From the NCBI GenBank assembly GCA_003453215.1, contig DMMB01000093.1, positions 1 through 12,699 of the forward strand: 12,699 bases of DNA, in the 5' to 3' direction. The position numbers and the translations under genes were made by a program. This DNA comes from Oscillospiraceae bacterium (GTDB taxonomy: Bacteria; Bacillota; Clostridia; Oscillospirales; Ruminococcaceae). Position 1 is the first letter of the stretch. The number at the start of each line of letters is the position of its first letter. Shown here piece by piece: positions 5,806 through 12,370 of this stretch. The notes below the pieces were generated by a model. It made no database searches. It saw nothing but the letters and a program-made list of their open reading frames with translations, and was not told the origin of the DNA.

Positions 5806-6540
5806 ATGTCGGAAATGACAGGGCGTATTCACTCCCTCGAAAGCTTTGGTACCGTGGATGGCCCCGGAATTCGCTATGTGGTGTTTTTCCAGGGCTGTCC
5901 CATGCGGTGCCTGTACTGCCACAATCCCGATACCTGGGAGATGGCAGGCGGCACCGAAATGACTGCCGATGAGATTATCGAAAAGATTACCCGCAACCGG
6001 GAATTCTACACCTCCGGCGGGATTACCGCCACCGGTGGGGAACCGATGCTGCAAATCGATTTTCTGACCGAGCTGTTTACCAAAGCCAAGCAGAACGGGA
6101 TCCACACGGCGCTGGATACCTGCGGCATCCTGTTCGATCCCGCCCATACCGAAAAAGTCGATCGGCTGATGGCAGTTACCGATTTGGTGCTCCTCGATAT
6201 CAAGCATATGTTTGATGAAGAGCACAAAAAGTTGACCGGCCACAGCAATGCGCGGGTCTTCGCCTTTGCGGAGTATCTTAAAAGGATCGGAAAACCGGTA
6301 TGGATTCGCCACGTCGTGGTGCCGGGCATTACCTTCCAGCGGGAGGAATTGCTGGCGCTGGGACGCTACCTGAAGACACTGACCAACCTGGAAAAGCTGG
6401 AAGTGCTGCCTTACCATTCCATGGGTAAGGTTAAGTACGAAAGTCTGGGGATCGAATATCCCCTGCTGGATACCCCCCAGCTGACCAAGGCAGAAGCCGC
6501 CCAGGCGGAAGCGATCATTCGGGAAGGAATGGGCGGATAA
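5806..6540 (+). CDS. pflA: Pyruvate formate-lyase activating enzyme (radical SAM)
   Basis: A 244-residue radical SAM protein that uses a [4Fe-4S] cluster and S-adenosylmethionine to abstract hydrogen from the glycine of PflB and so switch it on. The cluster cysteines are Cys31, Cys35 and Cys38 in CPMRCLYC, and the SAM-contacting GGEP is at 77-80. GRIHSLESFGTVDGPGIR at 6-23 is the typical family start, and the length fits (E. coli 246). The frame is open further upstream into pflB, but ATG 5806 aligns with the known N-terminus and falls seven bases after the pflB stop. No clear AGGAGG precedes it, so translation is probably coupled to pflB. ATG 5815, three codons later, is the alternative. A strong terminator follows, closing a two-gene operon. 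Confidence 0.96.
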   Translation: MSEMTGRIHSLESFGTVDGPGIRYVVFFQGCPMRCLYCHNPDTWEMAGGTEMTADEIIEKITRNREFYTSGGITATGGEPMLQIDFLTELFTKAKQNGIHTALDTCGILFDPAHTEKVDRLMAVTDLVLLDIKHMFDEEHKKLTGHSNARVFAFAEYLKRIGKPVWIRHVVVPGITFQREELLALGRYLKTLTNLEKLEVLPYHSMGKVKYESLGIEYPLLDTPQLTKAEAAQAEAIIREGMGG

Positions 6541-6585
6541 TTTCATTTGCCTTCCTCTTTATTCTTCTTTCATTTTCTCTCTAAA

Positions 6586-6626
6586 GGAAAAAGTCCTCCG
6601 CAAACGCGGGGGACTTTTTCCTTTTC
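6586..6626. terminator. Strong terminator after pflA
   Basis: A 16-base-pair stem (6586-6601 with 6606-6621, one G-U pair) closes on the loop AAAC and is followed by TTTT. The stem itself ends in CTTTTTCC, and on the minus strand it is followed by TTTAG, so it probably also ends the convergent export-protein gene whose stop is at 6662. Confidence 0.88.
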
Positions 6627-6661
6627 CCTATTCGGTTTCCAATATCCAATATAATATAGCG

Positions 6662-7132
6662 TTAAGCAAATGCGGTGAACAGCCCATAGGCAATGCCTCC
6701 GGTGATAAAACCGCTTACCAGCACACCGGCCATTATAATAAGGAAAGCCTGCACAATGCGCATCCGCAGCACCGCCGCCACCAGCGAACCGGTCCAGGCA
6801 CCGGTACCGGGCAGGGGAATGGCCACAAAGAGGAACAGCCCCCATTTTTCGTACTGCCCTATCTGGGCGGCCTTTTCATCGGCGCGGCGGATCATTTTCT
6901 GAAAAAATCCGCCGATGTGGGGCAAAGTAGAAAATGCCACCAGAATTTTTTTGGCAAATAAAATAAGGAAAGGCACCGGCAGCAGATTGCCCAGCACGCA
7001 GGTGAGGTACACCTGCCAGAAGGGCAGCCCCATGGCCGCCCCAGCCGGAATGCCGCCCCGCAGCTCCACTACAGGCAGCATGGATATGCAGAAGAGATAA
7101 AACCATTTATTTTGCAGCAGGTTTTGGAACAT
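6662..7132 (-). CDS. Small multidrug-export family membrane protein (PF06695 type)
   Basis: A 156-residue integral membrane protein of the small multi-drug export family (COG2426). The two family motifs are present: ELRGGIP at 23-29 and PLPGTGAWTGSL at 106-117, both in Gly/Pro-rich re-entrant-looking positions. Hydrophobic segments lie at about 10-22, 38-66, 98-121 and 127-154, with a charged cytoplasmic-looking stretch at 79-96 (IRRADEKAAQIGQYEKW). Despite the family name, transport of drugs is not established for most members. The ATG at 7130-7132 has a modest AAAGGGA upstream on the minus strand. A promoter for it (7249-7276, minus) overlaps a degenerate CIRCE, so it may be induced with the heat-shock operon. 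Leader of about 110 bases. Confidence 0.85.
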   Translation of the reverse strand: MFQNLLQNKWFYLFCISMLPVVELRGGIPAGAAMGLPFWQVYLTCVLGNLLPVPFLILFAKKILVAFSTLPHIGGFFQKMIRRADEKAAQIGQYEKWGLFLFVAIPLPGTGAWTGSLVAAVLRMRIVQAFLIIMAGVLVSGFITGGIAYGLFTAFA

Positions 7133-7165
7133 TCGTATCAGGTCCCTTTTGTAAAAAACTGTCTT

Positions 7166-7187
7166 GCCCGCATACTGGCGGGCTTTT
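7166..7187. repeat. Hairpin in the leader of the export-protein gene
   Basis: GCCCGC (7166-7171) pairs with GCGGGC (7178-7183) around ATACTG. On the plus strand it is followed directly by TTTT and looks like a short terminator, although no plus-strand gene needs one here. On the minus strand the stem is followed, after seven bases, by a run of six T (7153-7158), so an attenuator in the export-protein leader is possible but not canonical. Confidence 0.45.
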
Positions 7188-7248
7188 GGGGCGGCTTCCT
7201 GCGCACGCGCGCGGGTGCCCGTGTGGCCTTTGCCGCTTCATTTTTTCC

Positions 7249-7276
7249 ATTATAGCACAGGGTTAGCACTCTGCAA
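7249..7276 (-). promoter_or_regulatory. Divergent promoter for the export-protein gene
   Basis: Read on the minus strand, TTGCAG (7271-7276) and a perfect TATAAT (7249-7254) are 16 bases apart. The spacer contains most of a perfect CIRCE arm (7263-7271). Start would be near 7242. Confidence 0.65.
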
Positions 7277-7289
7277 TCAAGACTGCGAA
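7263..7289. promoter_or_regulatory. Second, degenerate CIRCE element
   Basis: TTAGCACTC (7263-7271) is a perfect CIRCE left arm. After exactly nine bases comes GACTGCGAA (7281-7289), which matches the GAGTGCTAA arm at 7 of 9 positions. It lies 92 bases upstream of the perfect CIRCE and overlaps the -35 box and spacer of the divergent promoter. Confidence 0.6.
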
Positions 7290-7318
7290 AAATAGTTGTA
7301 AAATATTTGTGAACCCTA

Positions 7319-7346
7319 TTGACAATCGTAAAAAAGGGAGTACAAT
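7319..7346 (+). promoter_or_regulatory. Promoter of the hrcA-grpE-dnaK-dnaJ operon
   Basis: A consensus TTGACA (7319-7324) and TACAAT (7341-7346) lie 16 bases apart. Transcription would start near 7353, immediately before the CIRCE operator, the usual arrangement for HrcA-repressed heat-shock operons. Confidence 0.88.
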
Positions 7347-7354
7347 AATAATCG

Positions 7355-7381
7355 TTAGCACTCGGAGCGAGTGAGTGCTAA
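7355..7381. promoter_or_regulatory. CIRCE operator (HrcA binding site)
   Basis: TTAGCACTC-N9-GAGTGCTAA, a perfect match to the CIRCE consensus in both arms and spacing. It covers the transcription start and abuts the hrcA ribosome binding site, so it can also form a stem in the mRNA next to that site. Confidence 0.98.
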
Positions 7382-7396
7382 AAAGGAGGGAGCAAA

Positions 7397-8428
7397 ATGG
7401 AACTGGATCCCAGAAAAAGCAGGATCCTCCGCTGTGTGGTAGAAAGCTATATCCGCACTGGGGAACCCATCGGCTCCAAGATGATTGCTGCCATGCTGGA
7501 AGATACCGTTTCTTCGGCAACCGTCCGCAATGATCTGGCTTACCTGGGCGAACAGGGCTACATCGAACAGCCCCACACCTCGGCCGGCCGCATCCCAACC
7601 CACCGTGGTTTGCGCTACTATCTGGATCACCTGATGGTGCCGCAGCCTTTGGAGGAGGCCACCCGCAGCGAGATTGATGCGTTGTTCAATTACTGTGATC
7701 CCGATCCCGACCGGGTGCTGGAAGGCGCCACCAAGATGTTGGCCCGGGAAACCGGCTGCTTTGCCATTTCCACCACCATCTCCCGCCAGAGCCTCTTTGT
7801 CAAGCGCATCGAGATCATTCCGGCAACCGCCCACACCGTTGTCATCCTGCTGCTGTGCAGCAACGGCATGGTGAAAAACAAGGTGTGCCGGGTTAATTTC
7901 AACCTGACCCCCAATGTGGTGGATTTCTTTCAGAACTTCGCCAATGGCCGTTTGGCCGGGCGCAGCCTCAATGAAATTACCGCGCAGTATATCAATTCGA
8001 TGGCCTTTACCCTGGGCGAGCACACCGATATTTTTGCTCCGCTGCTGGCTGCCATCTATGAATTGTGCCGGGAAGCCTGTGAGGGTGCCCTGTACCGCAG
8101 CGGCACCGGCAATCTGCTGGAACACCCCGAACTGAGAAACGTTGCCGACCGGTTGTACCGCCTTCTCGATTCCCGCGAGGAAATGCTGCGGATCATCGGC
8201 AGCCGGGAAAACGATTTGTTTGTCAGCGTGGGGCGGGAAAATGCCCGCTCCGAAATGGAGAATTCCTCCATGATCGTTGCCCGCTACCGCATTGGTGAAG
8301 ATTCCATCGGCGCCCTGGGGCTGGTTGGCCCCGTCCGGATGGACTACGCCCGGTTCATCCCCCATGTGGAGTATTTTGCCGGGATGCTGAGCCAGATGCT
8401 GAGCGATACACTGAATAACGGCCTGTAA
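7397..8428 (+). CDS. hrcA: Heat-inducible transcription repressor HrcA
   Basis: A 343-residue repressor that binds CIRCE and is kept active by GroEL, so it falls off DNA when unfolded protein occupies the chaperonin. Residues 1-77 form the winged helix with the family pattern SSATVRNDLAYL (39-50) and EQPHTSAGRIPTHRGLRYY (57-75). A GAF-like dimerisation core follows, and the C-terminal signature GPVRMDYA is at 311-318. Length and all conserved blocks are normal. The ATG at 7397 has AGGAGG at 7384-7389, just after CIRCE. It is first in the heat-shock operon and so represses itself; grpE follows after 22 bases. Confidence 0.97.
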   Translation: MELDPRKSRILRCVVESYIRTGEPIGSKMIAAMLEDTVSSATVRNDLAYLGEQGYIEQPHTSAGRIPTHRGLRYYLDHLMVPQPLEEATRSEIDALFNYCDPDPDRVLEGATKMLARETGCFAISTTISRQSLFVKRIEIIPATAHTVVILLLCSNGMVKNKVCRVNFNLTPNVVDFFQNFANGRLAGRSLNEITAQYINSMAFTLGEHTDIFAPLLAAIYELCREACEGALYRSGTGNLLEHPELRNVADRLYRLLDSREEMLRIIGSRENDLFVSVGRENARSEMENSSMIVARYRIGEDSIGALGLVGPVRMDYARFIPHVEYFAGMLSQMLSDTLNNGL

Positions 8429-8450
8429 ACCGCGAAAGGAGAGAGACCCT

Positions 8451-9017
8451 GTGGAACAGGAAAACAAAAATACCACCCCGGAGGAAGGGCTGATGACCGA
8501 GGAAACGGTGGAAACCGCTGCCGAAGAAACAACCGTCCCGGAGCAGAAAAAAGGCAAAAAGAAAAAGAGCCGGGAAGCGGAAGCACTGGAAAAGTGCGAG
8601 GCCGAAAAAAAGGAGCTGGAGGACAGATACCTCCGCCTGATGGCCGAGTATGAAAACTACCGCCGCCGCACCCAGAAGGAACGCGAAAATGTTTATCCCG
8701 ATGCAGTGGCCAATACCCTGAAAGAGCTGCTGCCGTTATTGGATAATCTGCAGAGAGCGCTGGATACCCCCTGTGCCGATGAAAGCTATATCACCGGCAT
8801 CAAGATGATCCAGACCGGCTTTGAAGAATATCTCAAGAAGATGGGCGTCGAGACCTTCGGCAAGGCCGGAGATCCCTTCGATCCCAATCTGCACAATGCC
8901 GTCATGCACATCGAGGATGAAACCCTTGGTAAAAACGTGGTGGCACAGGTTTTCCAGAGCGGTTATCGCCGAGGAGACCGCATCCTGCGGCACGCTATGG
9001 TGCAGCAGGCCAATTAA
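8451..9017 (+). CDS. grpE: Nucleotide exchange factor GrpE
   Basis: A 188-residue cofactor that releases ADP from DnaK and acts as a thermosensor through its long helix. Residues 1-40 are a disordered acidic stretch ending in a Lys-rich patch (KKGKKKKS, 33-40). A long coiled-coil follows at about 42-80, with the dimer four-helix bundle to about 132. The C-terminal beta domain carries the GrpE signature FDPNLHNAVMHIED (143-156) and QVFQSGYRRGDRILRHAMV (166-184). The GTG start at 8451 is chosen because AAAGGAGA (8435-8442) precedes it at eight bases. Translation sits 22 bases after hrcA. The 71-base spacer before dnaK is AT-rich and seems unstructured. Confidence 0.96.
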   Translation: MEQENKNTTPEEGLMTEETVETAAEETTVPEQKKGKKKKSREAEALEKCEAEKKELEDRYLRLMAEYENYRRRTQKERENVYPDAVANTLKELLPLLDNLQRALDTPCADESYITGIKMIQTGFEEYLKKMGVETFGKAGDPFDPNLHNAVMHIEDETLGKNVVAQVFQSGYRRGDRILRHAMVQQAN

Positions 9018-9088
9018 ATCAAGTCAGCAATTCCAATTCATATAAATCAATCAAACCAATTCACAGCAGAGTTTAGGAGGAATAGATT

Positions 9089-10927
9089 ATGAGTAAGATT
9101 ATCGGTATCGACCTTGGTACTACCAATTCCTGCGTAGCCGTTATGGAAGGCGGCGAAGCCGTCGTTATCCCCAACAGCGAGGGCGCCCGTACCACCCCTT
9201 CTGTTGTCGCATTCAAAGATAGTGAGCGTCTGGTTGGCCAGGTTGCCAAACGTCAGGCCATCACCAATCCGGATAAGACCATTTCTTCCATCAAGCGCCA
9301 CATGGGCACCGATTACAAGGTAAACATTGATGGCAAGCAGTATACCCCTCAGGAAATTTCCGCTATGATCCTGCAGAAGCTGAAGACCGATGCCGAGGGC
9401 TACCTGGGTGAAAAAGTAACCGAAGCGGTTATCACCGTTCCCGCCTACTTCACCGATGCTCAGCGTCAGGCCACCAAGGATGCCGGCCGCATCGCCGGTC
9501 TGGAGGTTAAGCGTATCATCAACGAGCCCACCGCGGCTGCTCTGGCCTATGGCATCGATAAGGAAAATGAGCAGAAGATCATGGTTTACGATCTGGGCGG
9601 CGGCACCTTCGATGTTTCCATCATCGAAATGGGCGACGGTGTTCAGGAAGTTCTGGCCACTGCCGGTAACAACCATTTGGGCGGCGATGACTTTGATGAG
9701 CGTCTGCTCAATTACATGGCCGATGATTTCCAGAAGACCAATGGCATCGACCTGCGCAAGGATAAGATGGCGCACCAGCGTCTGAAAGAGGCTGCAGAGA
9801 AAGCGAAATGCGATCTTTCCAGCATGACTCAGACCAATGTGAACCTGCCCTTCATCACGGCAGATGCCACCGGCCCCAAGCACTTTGATATGACCATTAC
9901 CCGCGCCAAATTCAATGAGCTGACTGCCGACCTGGTGGAAGCCACCATGGGCCCGGTTCGCAATGCTCTCTCCGATGCAGGCCTCAAGCCTTCCGATATT
10001 GGTAAGGTGCTGCTGGTTGGCGGCTCCACCCGTATCCCCGCTGTTCAGGAAGCCGTTAAGAACTTCATGGGCAAAGAACCCTTCAAGGGCATCAACCCCG
10101 ATGAATGCGTAGCGCTGGGTGCTGCTCTGCAGGGCGGTGTTCTCACCGGCGATGTGAAGGGCCTGCTGCTCCTGGATGTTACTCCTCTGTCCCTGGGCGT
10201 AGAGACCCTCGGCGGCGTTATGACCAAGGTCATTGAGCGCAATACCACCATCCCCACCAAGAAGACTCAGATCTTCACCACGCCGGCCGATGGCCAGACC
10301 ACGGTAGAAGTTCATGTTCTGCAGGGTGAGCGTGAAATGGCAGCCGATAACAAGACTCTGGGCAACTTCCAGCTCACCGGTATCCCCGCGGCTCCCCGCG
10401 GCGTTCCGCAGATCGAAGTAACCTTCGATATCGATGCCAACGGCATTGTCCATGTATCCGCTAAGGATCTGGGCTCCGGCAAGGAAACCGGCATCACCAT
10501 CACCTCTTCCACCAATATGAATAAAGATGATGTAGAGCGTGCCGTAAAGGAAGCCGAGCAGTATGCTGCTGAGGATAAGAAGCGTCGTGACGCCATCGAT
10601 ACCCGCAACAATGCCGACCAGATTGTGTACCAGACCGAAAAGACTGTAAAGGATCTGGGCGATAAGATCTCCGCGGACGATAAGGCCACCATCGAGAAAA
10701 AGACCGAGGCCGTAAAGGAAGCGCTGAAAGGCACCGATGATGAGATGATTAAGGCTGCCACCGATGACCTGGCCAAGACCTCTATGGAGATCTTCGGCAA
10801 GGTGTACCAGTCCAATGCCGGCGCTGCCGGTGCGGCAGGCCCCGATATGGGCGGTGCAGCCGGTGCAGGCGCAGCCCCCGATGACGGCGTAGTAGATGCC
10901 GATTACCGCGAGGTAGACGATAACTAA
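9089..10927 (+). CDS. dnaK: Molecular chaperone DnaK (Hsp70)
   Basis: A 612-residue ATP-driven chaperone that binds exposed hydrophobic peptides, with DnaJ stimulating ATP hydrolysis and GrpE nucleotide exchange. The nucleotide-binding domain has IDLGTTNS (7-14), VYDLGGGTFDVS (166-177) and LVGGSTRIP (309-317). The substrate domain begins after the linker LLLLDVTPLSLGVET. A helical lid follows, then a Gly/Ala-rich tail at about 576-598 and the acidic end DYREVDDN, equivalent to the EEVD-like tail of bacterial DnaK. Length fits Gram-positive DnaK. ATG 9089 has AGGAGG at 9075-9080. Codon use is as biased as in pflB, indicating high expression. A 161-base hairpin-rich spacer separates it from dnaJ. 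Confidence 0.98.
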   Translation: MSKIIGIDLGTTNSCVAVMEGGEAVVIPNSEGARTTPSVVAFKDSERLVGQVAKRQAITNPDKTISSIKRHMGTDYKVNIDGKQYTPQEISAMILQKLKTDAEGYLGEKVTEAVITVPAYFTDAQRQATKDAGRIAGLEVKRIINEPTAAALAYGIDKENEQKIMVYDLGGGTFDVSIIEMGDGVQEVLATAGNNHLGGDDFDERLLNYMADDFQKTNGIDLRKDKMAHQRLKEAAEKAKCDLSSMTQTNVNLPFITADATGPKHFDMTITRAKFNELTADLVEATMGPVRNALSDAGLKPSDIGKVLLVGGSTRIPAVQEAVKNFMGKEPFKGINPDECVALGAALQGGVLTGDVKGLLLLDVTPLSLGVETLGGVMTKVIERNTTIPTKKTQIFTTPADGQTTVEVHVLQGEREMAADNKTLGNFQLTGIPAAPRGVPQIEVTFDIDANGIVHVSAKDLGSGKETGITITSSTNMNKDDVERAVKEAEQYAAEDKKRRDAIDTRNNADQIVYQTEKTVKDLGDKISADDKATIEKKTEAVKEALKGTDDEMIKAATDDLAKTSMEIFGKVYQSNAGAAGAAGPDMGGAAGAGAAPDDGVVDADYREVDDN

Positions 10928-10957
10928 GCAAAAAGAACAAGGTTCGATAAAAGGGGC

Positions 10958-11063
10958 GCGCAGAGGCAGTTTTGCCGCTGCGCTGCCTTCGCTTGATAAG
11001 GGCACACCCCTTTCCTAGGCGAAGGGACTCTTCTTGCAGAGGATAAAACGGTTTTCTCTGCAA
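10958..11063 (+). repeat. Three consecutive hairpins in the dnaK-dnaJ spacer
   Basis: Hairpin 1: GCGCAG-A-GGCA (10958-10968) with TGCC-G-CTGCGC (10973-10983), loop GTTT, one mismatch. Hairpin 2: CCTTCGC (10986-10992) with GCGAAGG (11019-11025), enclosing AAGGG (10998-11002) with CCCTT (11008-11012). Hairpin 3: TTGCAGAG (11034-11041) with CTCTGCAA (11056-11063), with AAAA/TTTT pairing in its loop. None is followed by a T-run, so full termination is unlikely. They probably set RNA stability, processing or pausing between two genes needed in different amounts. Confidence 0.65.
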
Positions 11064-11088
11064 AATTCTGCGACGAAGGGTGAGAATA

Positions 11089-12270
11089 TTGGCAGAGAAA
11101 AGAGATTACTATGAAGTGCTGGGCCTGCAAAAGGGTGCCAGCGAAGAGGAAATAAAAAAGGCCTTCCGCCAACTGGCAAAGAAGTACCACCCCGACCTGA
11201 ACCCCGGCGATAAAGAAGCCGAGGCCAAGTTCAAGGAGGTCAACGAGGCGTACGAGGTGCTCTCCGATAAGGAGAAGCGCCAGCGGTACGATCAGTTTGG
11301 CTTTGCCGGGGTAGACCCCAGCTATGGCGGCGGCGCGGCCGGTGGAGCAGGCGGCTTTGGCGGCGGCTTCGGTGGCTTTGGCGATCTGGGCGACCTGTTC
11401 GGCGATATCTTCGGCGGGGGCGGCTTTGGCGGCTTCGGCGGCGGCCGGGTAAGGGATCCCAATGGGCCCATCCGCGGCGAACACCGGGAAGCGGAAATTA
11501 CCATCTCCTTTATGGAGGCGGTAAAGGGCAGCACCCGGGAGATTAAAGTTTCCCGCCTGGAAAACTGCAGCGAATGCGGCGGCAGCGGCGCCAAGAAGGG
11601 CACCAGCCCCGAAACCTGCCCCGATTGCCACGGCACCGGTCAGGTAACGGTACGCCGCCAGACGGCCATTGGCGTGATGCAGATGCAGCAGCCCTGTTCC
11701 CGCTGCGGCGGCCGGGGACGCATCATCAAGGAACCCTGCCCCAAGTGCGGCGGCAAGGGCCGCGTCAAGGTCAGCAAGAACGTAACCGTCAATATCCCTG
11801 CCGGCATTGATGACGGCCAGACCGTTGCAGTGCGCGGCCAGGGCGACAGCGGCCGCAATGGCGGCCCTGCCGGCGATCTGCGCGTGACCGTAAATGTCCG
11901 TCCCGATCCGCTGTTTGAGCGCGATGGCTATGATATCTGGTGCGAAATCCCGGTAACCTTTGCCCAGGCAGCCATGGGCGATGACATTGTGGTGCCCACC
12001 GTAGATGGCAAGGTAAGCTACCATGTGCCGGAAGGCACCCAGAGCGGGACGGTATTCCGCCTACGGGATAAGGGCGTACCGGCCCTGAATGGCCGTGGCC
12101 GCGGTGACCAGTATGTGCGTGTGGTGGTGGAAGTGCCCAAGAGCATGACCAAGGCCCAGAAGGATAAGCTGCGCGAATTTGATGCGGCGCTGGGCGATAA
12201 AAACTACCAGAAGCGCAAGAGCTTTGCTGAGCGCCTGAAGGATTGTTTTAGCGATAAAGGCGATAAGTAA
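11089..12270 (+). CDS. dnaJ: Co-chaperone DnaJ (Hsp40)
   Basis: A 393-residue type I Hsp40 that delivers substrates to DnaK and triggers its ATPase. The J domain (5-70) has His34-Pro35-Asp36. A Gly/Phe-rich region runs 71-119. The zinc domain has all four CxxCxGxG repeats: CSECGGSG (160-167), CPDCHGTG (177-184), CSRCGGRG (203-210) and CPKCGGKG (217-224). Two beta C-terminal domains complete it. The start is taken as TTG 11089, not the in-frame GTG 11080: MAEKRDYYEVLG is the usual beginning, and AAGGG (11076-11080) then lies eight bases upstream, whereas a GTG start would overlap that site. The last gene of the operon, closed by a terminator. Confidence 0.95.
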   Translation: MAEKRDYYEVLGLQKGASEEEIKKAFRQLAKKYHPDLNPGDKEAEAKFKEVNEAYEVLSDKEKRQRYDQFGFAGVDPSYGGGAAGGAGGFGGGFGGFGDLGDLFGDIFGGGGFGGFGGGRVRDPNGPIRGEHREAEITISFMEAVKGSTREIKVSRLENCSECGGSGAKKGTSPETCPDCHGTGQVTVRRQTAIGVMQMQQPCSRCGGRGRIIKEPCPKCGGKGRVKVSKNVTVNIPAGIDDGQTVAVRGQGDSGRNGGPAGDLRVTVNVRPDPLFERDGYDIWCEIPVTFAQAAMGDDIVVPTVDGKVSYHVPEGTQSGTVFRLRDKGVPALNGRGRGDQYVRVVVEVPKSMTKAQKDKLREFDAALGDKNYQKRKSFAERLKDCFSDKGDK

Positions 12271-12280
12271 AAAGATTGCG

Positions 12281-12314
12281 AAAAGGGAGCCTGCCGCCGG
12301 CAGGCTCCCTTTTA
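12281..12314 (+). terminator. Terminator of the heat-shock operon
   Basis: A perfect 15-base-pair stem (12281-12295 with 12299-12313) with a three-base loop, whose 3' arm ends in CTCCCTTTT. It begins ten bases after the dnaJ stop codon. The stem is flanked by A on the 5' side and T on the 3' side, so it is symmetric and may work in both directions. Confidence 0.88.
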
Positions 12315-12334
12315 CGGCAGAAGAAACAAAAACT

Positions 12335-12362
12335 CCCCCGCAGGGCTTTGGCCTTACGGGGG
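12335..12362. terminator. Terminator for the minus-strand transporter gene
   Basis: CCCCCG (12335-12340) pairs with CGGGGG (12357-12362), with further partial pairing inside. On the minus strand it is followed by AGTTTTTG, eight bases after the transporter stop codon. On the plus strand a run of six T follows at 12367-12372, so it can back up the dnaJ terminator. Confidence 0.8.
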
Positions 12363-12370
12363 ATACTTTT

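Noticed and set aside
9047..11005. A 652-codon open frame antisense to dnaK
   Set aside because: Same codon-aligned cause as over pflB; dnaK itself is certain. The smaller antisense frames over the kinase, pflA, hrcA, grpE and dnaJ are in the same register and have the same explanation.
11080..11088. GTG at 11080 as the dnaJ start
   Set aside because: It would overlap the AAGGG ribosome site and add three residues not usual in DnaJ; TTG 11089 gives the normal MAEKRDYY start.
11310..11450. Repetitive GGC-rich stretch as a DNA repeat
   Set aside because: It encodes the Gly/Phe-rich region of DnaJ in frame, which explains the repetition.
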